Of a DNA stretch of 15,367 nucleotides, positions 7,849 through 14,795 are shown piece after piece (the stretch's first letter is position 1; each line of letters begins with the position of its first letter). The DNA is from Deltaproteobacteria bacterium (GTDB taxonomy: Bacteria > Desulfobacterota > Desulfarculia > Adiutricales > Adiutricaceae). A model generated the notes under the pieces. That model searched no databases. It was not told the DNA's origin and worked only from the letters and a program-made list of their open reading frames with translations. The translations under genes and the position numbers were made by a program. The DNA is taken from NCBI GenBank assembly GCA_031277995.1, contig JAITLH010000439.1, positions 1-15,367 of the forward strand. Direction: 5' to 3'.

Positions 7849-8793
7849 ATGACCATTGCCAACCAGACAGAAAACCAAGGCGGGCGCCGAAGAAAATCCC
7901 TAAGGGACATAGTCGAAATAAACGAAAACCTTTGCGACGGTTGCGGGGAATGCCTGCCCTCATGCGCCGAGGGGGCCCTGGCTATTGAGGACGGACGGGT
8001 GGTTTTAAAAGCCGAGGTCCTTTGCGACGGGCTGGGGTCCTGCCTCGGTAGCTGCCCAAAAGGCGCTTTGACCATTACCAGAAGGCTCTCGGACGATTTT
8101 ATCCCGCCCGAGTCCGGCCTAAGGCCTCCCGAGGAAGAGCTAACCGGGCCAAGCCATCAGGCCCAGGCCAAGCCCAGGGCGGTGGTTTCGGAGGCGCCCC
8201 CAAATCCCGACGTTCCCAGGCCGGCGGCCAAAGAAGAAGACTTAACCGAGCTCATCGCCTCCCTTGAGCGCTCCGGGGGAAAACGCCCCTGGCCGGGTTT
8301 GGGACAATCGAGCGAGCCGGAACCCAAAAAACCCATTAGGGCCGACCATGATCTTGAGGTGGGACTACCCGGGTATACCTTTGAAGGCGACAACCGCTCC
8401 CTGGTTTCATGGCCCATTCAATTGGCCTTGGTGCCGCCCAAAAGTTCGTTTTTCAATACCCAAACCATCATAGTGGCCGCGGATTGCGTGGCCTTTACCG
8501 GGCCAGAATTCCATCGCCTCTTTCAGCGCCAAGGCCACCCCTTGGTCATCGGCTGCCCAAAGCTTGACGACCGGGAACTCTACGTCGCCAAACTTGGCGT
8601 AATTCTCCGCGACAACCCAGAACTGACCGAACTCCTAATCCCCATCATGGAAGTCCCTTGCTGCCGAGGCCTGTGGCGATTGGCCAAGGATGCCCTGGCC
8701 AGATCCAAACGCCACGACGTCAAACTCCTGGGCTGGATCTTCTCCTCGGCCGGAAAACCCTTAATGAGCATGGTCAACATAATGCTGGAATAG
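7849..8793 (+). CDS. Ferredoxin-type 4Fe-4S protein with C-terminal domain (FrdX-like)
   Basis: A probable cytoplasmic electron-transfer protein of strict anaerobes. Residues 24-76 form a two-cluster ferredoxin. The first motif is complete (C29, C32, C35, C39). The second reads CDGLGSCLGSCP, with C59, C65 and C69 and leucine at 62 where a fourth cysteine is usual, suggesting a 3Fe-4S or open-site cluster; from memory this CDGLGxCLG form is shared by the family. A charged, proline-rich linker spans about 80-180. The C-terminal domain carries AADCVAF, VIGCPKLDD and VPCCRGLW, adding four cysteines that may bind metal. AAGGAG (7835-7840) lies eight bases before the ATG. Related proteins are encoded beside hybrid-cluster protein genes and controlled by HcpR in Desulfovibrio, but no hcp gene is seen here. 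It probably forms a unit with the cysteine-rich gene that follows. Confidence 0.85.
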   Translation: MTIANQTENQGGRRRKSLRDIVEINENLCDGCGECLPSCAEGALAIEDGRVVLKAEVLCDGLGSCLGSCPKGALTITRRLSDDFIPPESGLRPPEEELTGPSHQAQAKPRAVVSEAPPNPDVPRPAAKEEDLTELIASLERSGGKRPWPGLGQSSEPEPKKPIRADHDLEVGLPGYTFEGDNRSLVSWPIQLALVPPKSSFFNTQTIIVAADCVAFTGPEFHRLFQRQGHPLVIGCPKLDDRELYVAKLGVILRDNPELTELLIPIMEVPCCRGLWRLAKDALARSKRHDVKLLGWIFSSAGKPLMSMVNIMLE

Positions 8794-8870
8794 CCTAAAC
8801 CGGCCAATCCCGGCCCAACGTCGCCCCAACCATTGGCCCTAACGTTGGCCAAACGGCGCGCCCAACTTTC

Positions 8871-8911
8871 GCCCAAACGAGGCCCCAACGTTGGCCCAAA
8901 CGAGGCCCCAA
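8871..8911. repeat. 23-bp period repeat between the ferredoxin and zinc-ribbon genes
   Basis: The 18-base sequence gcccaaacgaggccccaa occurs at 8871-8888 and 8894-8911. The preceding 70 bases consist of related words (gcccaacgtcgcccc, aacgttggcc), so the whole 146-base gap looks repeat-derived. No terminator or promoter is evident, which fits cotranscription of the two genes. Confidence 0.8.
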
Positions 8912-8939
8912 AAATTTTTTTACTTAACGAGGAAACGAC

Positions 8940-9197
8940 ATGGCCGTAACGATGTGCCCGGGCCAAAACACCGCCTTTTGGCGACCGGGCGATATTTTTG
9001 AGATTACTTGCCCGGCCTGCGGCGACAAGGTGGAATTTTTCAAAGACGACGCCCGGCGCCGCTGCCTGGGCTGCGGATACGTATTTTCCAACCCCAAATT
9101 AAACGAAGGTTGCGCCAAGTGGTGTAAGTTTGCCGATAAATGCTTAGGCCTTAATCCCGAACTCCATCCCCAAAACGCCTCGGAAAAGGACCAATAA
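8940..9197 (+). CDS. Small eight-cysteine zinc-ribbon-like protein
   Basis: An 85-residue soluble protein. A zinc-ribbon pattern, C24-x2-C27 and C42-x2-C45, is preceded by C6 in CPGQNTAFW and followed by C58, C62 and C68 (C-x3-C-x5-C), so it could bind one zinc plus a second metal or Fe-S centre. The phrases FWRPGDIFEITCPACG and VEFFKDDARRRCLGCG resemble a short conserved protein of strict anaerobes that I recall near ferredoxin/hcp genes; its function is unknown to me. GAGGA (8929-8933) lies six bases before the ATG. The gene follows the ferredoxin gene on the same strand with no visible promoter between them, so a shared role in electron transfer or stress response is inferred, not shown. 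Confidence 0.8.
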   Translation: MAVTMCPGQNTAFWRPGDIFEITCPACGDKVEFFKDDARRRCLGCGYVFSNPKLNEGCAKWCKFADKCLGLNPELHPQNASEKDQ

Positions 9198-9218
9198 CCA
9201 AGGTTTTCCCAACCTTGG
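9198..9218 (+). terminator. Hairpin directly after the zinc-ribbon gene
   Basis: CCAAGGTT (9198-9205) and AACCTTGG (9211-9218) form a perfect 8-bp stem with a 5-base loop, starting at the base after the stop codon. The following sequence is cccccttta rather than a clean U-tract, so it may be a weak terminator or an RNA-stabilising structure. Confidence 0.4.
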
Positions 9219-9407
9219 CCCCCTTTATCGAAGGCCCCCCCGGCGCCGCGGCCAAAACGGCCCAGGGGCCCCCGGAATCGCTTCAGACCTTTCGTGGCTA
9301 TTTTTACCCCAACCCCGGCCCCCGAAGGCCGCCTTGGGGCTATTTGACCCGTTTACGGGCCAATTTCAGAACCGTCGCGACCCCCCTTTTTTGGCTTCAA
9401 AGACGAA

Positions 9408-9439
9408 AAAAAGCGGCCCGGATTTCCGGGCCGCTTTTT
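9408..9439. terminator. Bidirectional intrinsic terminator between convergent genes
   Basis: AAAAAGCGGCCCGG (9408-9421) and CCGGGCCGCTTTTT (9426-9439) form a perfect 14-bp stem with a 4-base loop. The T-run on the plus strand and the A-run on the other side give a U-tract in both directions. It ends 22 bases before the stop of the metal ATPase and serves both that gene and the ferredoxin/zinc-ribbon unit. The 190 bases between it and the preceding hairpin hold no recognisable gene. Confidence 0.9.
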
Positions 9440-9461
9440 CATCGGGTTAGCGTTACGGGGT

Positions 9462-11849
9462 TTACCGTTTTTCGTGGGTAAGCCTTAGGCTATTGGCCAT
9501 CACCATCAAGGTGACGCCAATGTCGGCGAAAACGGCCATCCACATATAGGTGTGACCCATGAGGGTCACGACGATGAAGGCGAGTTTAACCAGCAAAATA
9601 AAGACGATGTTCTGGACGAAGATGGAATGGACCATCCGGGAAAGCCTGATGAAGGCCGGGATCTTGGCCAAATTGTCGTCCATGATGGCCACGTCCGCCG
9701 TCTCGATGGCCGTGTCGGTTCCGGCCGCGCCCATGGAAAAGCCGATGTCGGCCCTGGCCAAGGCCGGGGCGTCGTTGATACCGTCGCCGACCATGCCCAC
9801 TTTGCCTTTTTTGCCCAAATCTTCGATTAAGGCGAGTTTGTCCTCGGGCATCAGGGAGTTTCTAAAACCGTCGACGCCAACCTCGTTGGCCACGGCCTGG
9901 GCGGCCAAGGCGTTATCGCCGGTTAGCATAATCGTCTCGACGCCCAGTTCCCTAAGCTCGGCCACGGCCTCTTTGCTTTCGGGCTTTACCGTGTCGGCGG
10001 TCGCGAATAGGGCGGCCACCAAGCCGCCGTCGGACAAGGCCACCACGCTCTTTCCGGCCCTTTCGAGATCCTCGAAGTTCTTTTTTAGTCCCTGGGTCAT
10101 TAGCCCCAAGGAATCGATTAAGCTTTGGCTGCCCAAAGCGATCTCGCGGCCTTCGAATTTGGCCGAAACCCCTTTGCCGGGTAGGTCGGTAAAGTCCGTC
10201 ACCTCGACCAGGTTATTTTTTTCGGCCGAGGCCCGGGCCAAGGCCTGGGAGATGGGATGCTTGGAAAGCGAAGCCAAGCTCGCGGCCAAGCGATCGGCCT
10301 TAACGGCGTCGTAACCGTTTAGGGGGATAAAATCCGTCCGGGTGGGTTTGCCGCTGGTTAGGGTTCCGGTTTTATCCATGGCCACGACTTTTAAGTGGCG
10401 GCCTTCCTCCAGATAAATTCCGCCCTTGACCAAAAGACCGGCTTTGGTGGCCCGGGCCAGGGCCGAAAGCACGGCCACGGGGATGGAAACCACCAAGGCG
10501 CAGGGGCAGGCGATAACCAATAGGGCCAGGGCCCGATAGAGCCATTCAAACCACGCGCCGCCAAAGGCCAGGGGCGGCAAAACGGCGGAGATTATGGCCA
10601 AAACAAAAACCGAGGGGGTATAGTACTTGGCGAATTTCTCGACGAAACGTTCAACCGGGGCCTTGGAGTTTTCCGCCGCCTCGACGACTTTGACGATCCT
10701 GGAAAGGGCCGAATCGCCGTAAGCCACGGTGACTTCGTAATCCAAAGTGCCCGTGACGTTTAACGTTCCGGCGAAAACCTTGTCCCCGGGGGCCTTTTCC
10801 ACCGGGACGCTTTCCCCGGTAATGGGCGACTGATCGATGGCCGAGTTTCCGGATTTGACTTGGCCGTCCAGGGCCAGTTTCTCCCCGGGCCTAATCCTAA
10901 TGACCGTTCCTAAGGGAACGTCGGAAGCCTTGCTCTCAACCCAGCTTCCGTCCGACTTTTGGATGGTGGCTTTCTCGGGCGCCAGTTGCAAAAGCTTGGC
11001 GATGGCCTTTCTGGCCCTATCCACGCTTCGATCTTCCAACGTCTCGGCCAAGGAAAACAAAACCAAAACCAAGGCGGCCTCGGAAAACTGCCCAATCAAA
11101 ACGGCCCCGGTCACGGCGACCGACATCAGGGCCAAAATGTCCAGCTTAAACTTTCTCAAAGACTTCCAACCGGCCAGCCAGGTCGAAATACCCCCCACGG
11201 CCACGGCAATCGCGGCCAAGGGAACGCTGATCCAATCGGAAAGCCCAACGAAATGGGTGACCTCGGAACACAAGGCCAAAATGGAAGCTATTATGAGTCT
11301 ATTTAACATGGCCTTGGCCTTGGCCTCAGCCTCTTGGTCGGTTTCTTCCTCGGCCCCGGCCACCGTGTGGGTCAAAAGCGGCGCCGTGTCGCAGTTATCG
11401 CAACAGGCCACCCGACCCGCCGTTTGAACTTGGCCGGCTTCGACGTGCCCGGCTTCGACGTGGCAGGCCTCGTCGTGGCAAGCCGCGTCGTGGCAACCAT
11501 GGTCATGGCCGGCGTGATCGTGGGCGGCGTGATCGTGGGCAGCCTCTTCATGGCCAGCCGGATCGGCGCACGTTTGGGTGGGGGGATTCAATTCAAAGGT
11601 ATATAAAGGCGGGGTGGCGAAGGCATTGTCGGTAAGCCCCGCTTGGCCTTCCAAGGCCTCGCCGGGCAAGGGTAGCGCCGGATCTTCCCCATCGTCGGAT
11701 GGGCTTTCCTCATCAAAACCGAGGCTCTCTTGGCCGGCGGGCTGGGAAAAGTTAAAAACCTGGCTATCGTTGTGGGCATGATCTTGATGACTGTGCTCTT
11801 GGCAAGCCAGTTGGCCGCAAATCGAGCAGGGATGTTCCATGATTGTCAC
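9462..11849 (-). CDS. zntA: Zn2+/Cd2+/Pb2+-exporting P1B-type ATPase with His/Cys-rich N-terminus
   Basis: An inner-membrane pump that expels soft divalent metals using ATP. The core is complete: TGES at 344-347, the transport motif CPC (448-450), phosphorylated DKTGT (D492), HP (531-532), GDGIND (688-693), and K755 plus D776 in the last membrane helices, a combination characteristic of the Zn/Cd/Pb class. Membrane segments begin near residue 183. The first 180 residues are unusual: there is no GMxCxxC metal domain. Instead there are a CSIC/HSHQDHAH start, an acidic linker, eight pentapeptides with histidine at position two (residues 99-138) and a CCDNC cluster (149-153). The GTG start has GGA seven bases upstream; the ATG at 11840 is an equally good alternative. 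A MerR-type promoter lies 130 bases upstream, and the divergent gene encodes a CadR/PbrR-like sensor. The symbol reflects class, not proven orthology. Confidence 0.95.
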   Translation of the reverse strand: MTIMEHPCSICGQLACQEHSHQDHAHNDSQVFNFSQPAGQESLGFDEESPSDDGEDPALPLPGEALEGQAGLTDNAFATPPLYTFELNPPTQTCADPAGHEEAAHDHAAHDHAGHDHGCHDAACHDEACHVEAGHVEAGQVQTAGRVACCDNCDTAPLLTHTVAGAEEETDQEAEAKAKAMLNRLIIASILALCSEVTHFVGLSDWISVPLAAIAVAVGGISTWLAGWKSLRKFKLDILALMSVAVTGAVLIGQFSEAALVLVLFSLAETLEDRSVDRARKAIAKLLQLAPEKATIQKSDGSWVESKASDVPLGTVIRIRPGEKLALDGQVKSGNSAIDQSPITGESVPVEKAPGDKVFAGTLNVTGTLDYEVTVAYGDSALSRIVKVVEAAENSKAPVERFVEKFAKYYTPSVFVLAIISAVLPPLAFGGAWFEWLYRALALLVIACPCALVVSIPVAVLSALARATKAGLLVKGGIYLEEGRHLKVVAMDKTGTLTSGKPTRTDFIPLNGYDAVKADRLAASLASLSKHPISQALARASAEKNNLVEVTDFTDLPGKGVSAKFEGREIALGSQSLIDSLGLMTQGLKKNFEDLERAGKSVVALSDGGLVAALFATADTVKPESKEAVAELRELGVETIMLTGDNALAAQAVANEVGVDGFRNSLMPEDKLALIEDLGKKGKVGMVGDGINDAPALARADIGFSMGAAGTDTAIETADVAIMDDNLAKIPAFIRLSRMVHSIFVQNIVFILLVKLAFIVVTLMGHTYMWMAVFADIGVTLMVMANSLRLTHEKR
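11436..11555. repeat. 15-bp tandem repeat, eight copies, encoding His-containing pentapeptides
   Basis: Eight consecutive 15-base units run from 11436 to 11555; units 6 and 7 are identical, and the others vary mainly at positions altering the Asp/Glu/Val and Ala/His/Glu residues. On the minus strand they encode pentads of the form (G/A/C)-H-(D/E/V)-x-(A/G), each with histidine second. Three adjacent units carry a leading cysteine. The repeat is in frame and lies just before the CCDNC cluster of the ATPase. Confidence 0.9.
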
Positions 11850-11979
11850 CTTTTCTTCCTTTGCTTTTTTATTTTTAATCTAAGGGCCGGGTTTGTTTCC
11901 ATTTTCAAGCCCCGGTTCGGGTTTGGCCGAAAAAGCGTTCCAAAGAACCGCTTTCCCTTCGAGGTACCAAGTCCTCTCA

Positions 11980-12008
11980 TTGACAAATATAAGGCCTATA
12001 GCTACTAT
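11980..12008 (+). promoter_or_regulatory. Candidate regulator promoter overlapping the metal-response operator
   Basis: A perfect TTGACA (11980-11985) is followed after 17 bases by TACTAT (12003-12008; four of six consensus positions). It faces the MerR-family gene at 12407, and it overlaps both the dyad and the -10 of the opposing ATPase promoter. In mer-type systems the regulator represses itself from just such an overlapping promoter. The implied leader, about 390 bases, is unusually long, so another promoter nearer the gene is possible. Confidence 0.5.
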
Positions 12009-12016
12009 AAGGTCAA
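11986..12016 (-). promoter_or_regulatory. MerR/CadR-type operator-promoter of the metal ATPase, 19-bp spacer
   Basis: Read on the minus strand, TTGACC (12011-12016) and TATATT (11986-11991) are separated by exactly 19 bases. The spacer contains the dyad TATAG-TAG-CTATA, close to the CTATAG-TGG-CTACAG-like operators of CadR and PbrR. MerR-family activators bind such over-long spacers and untwist the DNA when metal is bound. The predicted start near 11979 gives a 130-base leader before the ATPase. Confidence 0.88.
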
Positions 12017-12406
12017 GGGGTTTTTTGCCCCGGTTTGGAATTTTTTTTAACGTAGTAAAGTTAACCATTAAACCTCCTTTACGTCGCGTGGGAGTGGTTA
12101 AAAATAACTTTTAAAATTAATAATATCTTAATTTAATTAATAGGCCAAATAAAAAGATAAATTAATTTATTTTAACTAGACGAAAGACCCGGCGGATTTA
12201 CCATATTCGACCAAAATAACCTTAAAAGTCGCTTTTAAGCCAAAAAAGGCCGCGACGAGACTTTGGAAAAAAATGGCCTCCCGGGGCTAAACCCTAGACT
12301 TAAACTGTCCCAAAAATAATCGTTTTGGCCTTAGGCCAAAAAAATTATCGGGCGCGGCCAACGGCCAAGGCTTTGGCCCGGCCGGGCCCGCCAAAGGGGG
12401 AATCGA
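12017..12406. other. AT-rich leader region upstream of the MerR regulator, with several dyads
   Basis: This 390-base stretch contains no accepted gene. Notable structures are a 14-bp palindrome ATAAATTAATTTAT (12157-12170) in a strongly AT-rich block (12101-12176), CTTAAAAG/CTTTTAAG around TCG (12221-12239), TTTTGGCC/GGCCAAAA around TTA (12323-12341), and the GC-rich palindrome GGCCCGGCCGGGCC (12375-12388). The last sits between CTTTGGC (12371-12377) and GCCAAAG (12390-12396), just before the regulator's ribosome binding site, and could partly mask it. On the minus strand a strong AAAGGAGG (12073-12080) precedes an ATG at 12068 that opens a 62-codon frame; the frame runs through the ATPase promoter and matches nothing I recognise. 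Confidence 0.55.
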
Positions 12407-12853
12407 ATGTACAAAATAGGAAAGTTGGCCGAACTGGCCGGTTGCCAACCGGTGACGATCAGGTATTACGAGAAAGAAGGACTTTTGGACAGACCGCGGC
12501 GGGGCGAAAACGGCTATCGGGAATTTAGCCGAGAGGATCTCGAGCGCTTAAAGTTTATCAGGCATTGCCGGGATCACGGCATTTCCCTAGCCGACGTCAA
12601 GGTGCTCATAAAACTTCAAAAGGCCCCCGAAGGCGACTGCGCCCCGGTCGGCAAAATGGTCGGCGGCTTAATCGATCAATTGGACGAACAAATCAAATCC
12701 ATAAAACGGCTTAAAAAAAACTTGGTTAACTTAAAGGGACTCTGCCATGGCGGTAACATCGCCAACTGCGCCATCCTAAAAAGCCTCTCCGATCGCGACA
12801 AATGCGGCTGCGGCTGCCTACCCGCGGAAAACGAATCGGCCGGCGTCCAATAA
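12407..12853 (+). CDS. MerR-family Cd(II)/Pb(II)/Zn-responsive regulator, CadR/PbrR-like
   Basis: A cytoplasmic dimeric transcription factor that should switch on the divergent metal ATPase when it binds metal. The N-terminal winged helix-turn-helix begins MYKIGKLAEL and includes TIRYYEKEGLL (17-27) and the NGYREFS wing. A long dimerisation helix spans about 78-112. Metal-binding cysteines are C78, C113 and C121, at positions close to those of CadR and PbrR rather than the ZntR loop pattern. A further CGCGC cluster (C133, C135, C137) in the tail may provide a second site, comparable to the extra C-terminal site of CadR. The 148-residue length is normal. AGGGGG lies six bases before the ATG. 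The operator near 12000 fits autoregulation and activation of the pump. Cd/Pb preference is inferred from cysteine spacing; the class includes Zn responders. Confidence 0.92.
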   Translation: MYKIGKLAELAGCQPVTIRYYEKEGLLDRPRRGENGYREFSREDLERLKFIRHCRDHGISLADVKVLIKLQKAPEGDCAPVGKMVGGLIDQLDEQIKSIKRLKKNLVNLKGLCHGGNIANCAILKSLSDRDKCGCGCLPAENESAGVQ

Positions 12854-12993
12854 CCGCCCAAATGGCCCCAGAATTCTTCACCTGACCGAGAGGCTTTGGA
12901 AAAAAGCCAAGCCCCTTGTTTGGCCGCTGCCAAGGCTAAAAAAATCCTGACGTAAACGACCCGTTAAGCGGCCGGCGCCCCATCGCAAGAAAC

Positions 12994-13034
12994 CGCGAAA
13001 AATATTTCTCCTTGCCGTTTTGGGGTTTTTCGCG
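12994..13034 (+). repeat. Inverted repeat between the MerR gene and the transposase homologue
   Basis: CGCGAAAAA (12994-13002) and TTTTTCGCG (13026-13034) are exact 9-base inverse complements separated by 23 bases. It may stop transcription from the regulator, but no U-tract follows the stem. The surrounding gap (12854-13151, about 300 bases) also has a small GGCTTT/AAAGCC hairpin (12892-12908) and no other gene. Confidence 0.55.
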
Positions 13035-13151
13035 AATTTCGGCCCGAGCCTTACTTAACGCCCTTTTCCGGTGAGCCGCCCGCGTGGCTCTCTCCGTAAA
13101 ACGCGGCGACCAAGTTCAGGTTTACCGTTAACCTTACCGGAGTCCAGGCGC

Positions 13152-14795
13152 GTGGACGGGAACCCAAAAATGCCAAAACAAAAATATCCCGAAACCGCCA
13201 AACGAAATGAAAAAGCCGCGAATCGTTTGGACGATGGGGGCGCCCTTGGGCCTGAATTTAGCCAGGTTTACGAATTTGGCGCCGAGGCGGCGCTTTTCGA
13301 TCTGGCCGAACGGCTGGGCCTAAGAGAGGCGGTTAAAGCCCACGCCGGTAAACCCGGCCCAGGTTTGCCCATCGAGGACGCGGTTTTGCTGGCCGCCATT
13401 TACCTCGCCGTAAAACCCGCAAGTAAAAACTCACTTTTCGAGTGGTTTGACAAAACCGTTTTACGCGAATCGATAAACTCCGCGACCGAACAAAACCTTT
13501 CCGGTCAGGGCTTTTGGCAAACCCTTAAGGGGCTGGGAGAAGTTCGGAGGCGTAAGATTGAAGACGGCGTGGCGAAAAAAACCGTTTCCGCTTATGGCCT
13601 TGGGCCCGATTGCCTTTTGTTTGACAACGAAAATTTTCACGCTTACCTCGATTCAAGCGGATGTCCGGCTTTGGCCAAAGACGAAAACGGCCCGGAGCCC
13701 ATGGCCAAACTTAGCCGTTTAGGCCTTTTTCTAGTGGTCTCGGCGGATCATGGCCTTCCTCTCTTCCATGAGATTTACCCAGAAAGTAAAATTAACCCCC
13801 GAAGGTTATCGGAAGCGGTCGAAAACCTCCCGGCCAGGCTCTCCAAACTTGGCCAGGGGAAATGGAATCCGACCGTGTTTTTTGAGGCCCTTAACGATTC
13901 GGATGGGGGTTTTAAGGGTTTGAGAAAAGAATCAAAATCTTACGGGGTTTTGACTTGTTTGGGCCATGGCCAAGGCCTAAAACTACCAAGCTTTCCCGAA
14001 TCCGGGTTTATCGATCTTGAAGGCGATAAGTTTAAGGGCGTTAAAGCGCTAAGAAGCGAAATACGTTTATACGGTAAAGAATATACCTTGGCGCTTACTT
14101 ATGATCCTAAATTATACGAAATTCAACTTTTTGGATTAAAAGATAATTTCTTGAAATGTTCAAAGGGGTTAAAAAAAATCCAAGAATCGCTAAAAAGGAG
14201 AGCCCAAAACTCGATTGATGAATTGAAAACGCCCAACTATGACCTGACCTACCAAAGGATCCGCGATCTTTTAGCCCCCGAACACATGAAATCGATTTTT
14301 AATTTTAAATATATGTATGAAGGAGGCTTTTTAACCATAGAATTTTATGTAAGTGAGTTGGAATTTAAAAATGTCACGGAAAACGTTCTTGGAAAATCGT
14401 TTATCGTCACCGACAATGACCACTGGCCAACCGAAAAGATAGTCTCCGCTTACCAATCCAAACTCCAAACGGAACGGCGTTTCGCCTCTTTCAAAGGCGC
14501 GAATTATCCGTTTTTTGATTCCCCTTATGGCCAAGCCGACATCGAGGTTCACGCTTTCATAACCGCCTTGTCTTTAACCTTACGCGGGGCGCTGGAAATC
14601 GAATTCGAACGCCTTGGCCATAAACTAAGCGCCCAAAAGATACTTGACCTCCTAAGCCAGGCCAAACAAGTGATGACGGTTTGCCCAAAGGCCAAGTCTG
14701 GACGCGTAAGTAAGTCTTCGTTCTCCAAAATGAATCCCATCGCCAAAGATTATATCGAACGCCATGGACTGACCAAATATGCCATAAAGCCATAA
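13152..14795 (+). CDS. IS1634-like (IS4 superfamily) transposase homologue with altered catalytic positions
   Basis: The fold pattern is that of the IS1634 group: an N-terminal FWxxL/LFEWFDKT region, the first catalytic aspartate in LLFDNENFHAY, a VVSADHGLPLFHEIYP strand, a long insertion with the GKEYTLALTYDPKLYEIQ motif, and the final Y-x6-E-x6-K motif in YQSKLQTERRFASFK. The second catalytic position, normally Asp in FDKGNN-like text, reads FFEALNDS, giving Glu; the usual GHSKD segment and GNxxD motif are also replaced. It is therefore either a divergent active subgroup or a non-mobile descendant. I prefer GTG 13152, with GGAG nine bases upstream; GTG 13071 and ATG 13170 are alternatives. 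Relative to typical members about 50 N-terminal residues seem missing. No terminal inverted repeats or target duplications are visible. The 14100-14440 part is more AT-rich than its flanks. Confidence 0.8.
   Translation: MDGNPKMPKQKYPETAKRNEKAANRLDDGGALGPEFSQVYEFGAEAALFDLAERLGLREAVKAHAGKPGPGLPIEDAVLLAAIYLAVKPASKNSLFEWFDKTVLRESINSATEQNLSGQGFWQTLKGLGEVRRRKIEDGVAKKTVSAYGLGPDCLLFDNENFHAYLDSSGCPALAKDENGPEPMAKLSRLGLFLVVSADHGLPLFHEIYPESKINPRRLSEAVENLPARLSKLGQGKWNPTVFFEALNDSDGGFKGLRKESKSYGVLTCLGHGQGLKLPSFPESGFIDLEGDKFKGVKALRSEIRLYGKEYTLALTYDPKLYEIQLFGLKDNFLKCSKGLKKIQESLKRRAQNSIDELKTPNYDLTYQRIRDLLAPEHMKSIFNFKYMYEGGFLTIEFYVSELEFKNVTENVLGKSFIVTDNDHWPTEKIVSAYQSKLQTERRFASFKGANYPFFDSPYGQADIEVHAFITALSLTLRGALEIEFERLGHKLSAQKILDLLSQAKQVMTVCPKAKSGRVSKSSFSKMNPIAKDYIERHGLTKYAIKP

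Noticed and set aside
9559..10314. 251-codon plus-strand frame opposite the metal ATPase
   Set aside because: It is antisense to conserved P-type ATPase motifs and has low-complexity Ser/Ala/Lys composition.
11850..11979. Metal-sensing riboswitch in the ATPase leader
   Set aside because: No known riboswitch core was recognised, and the MerR-type promoter already explains metal control.
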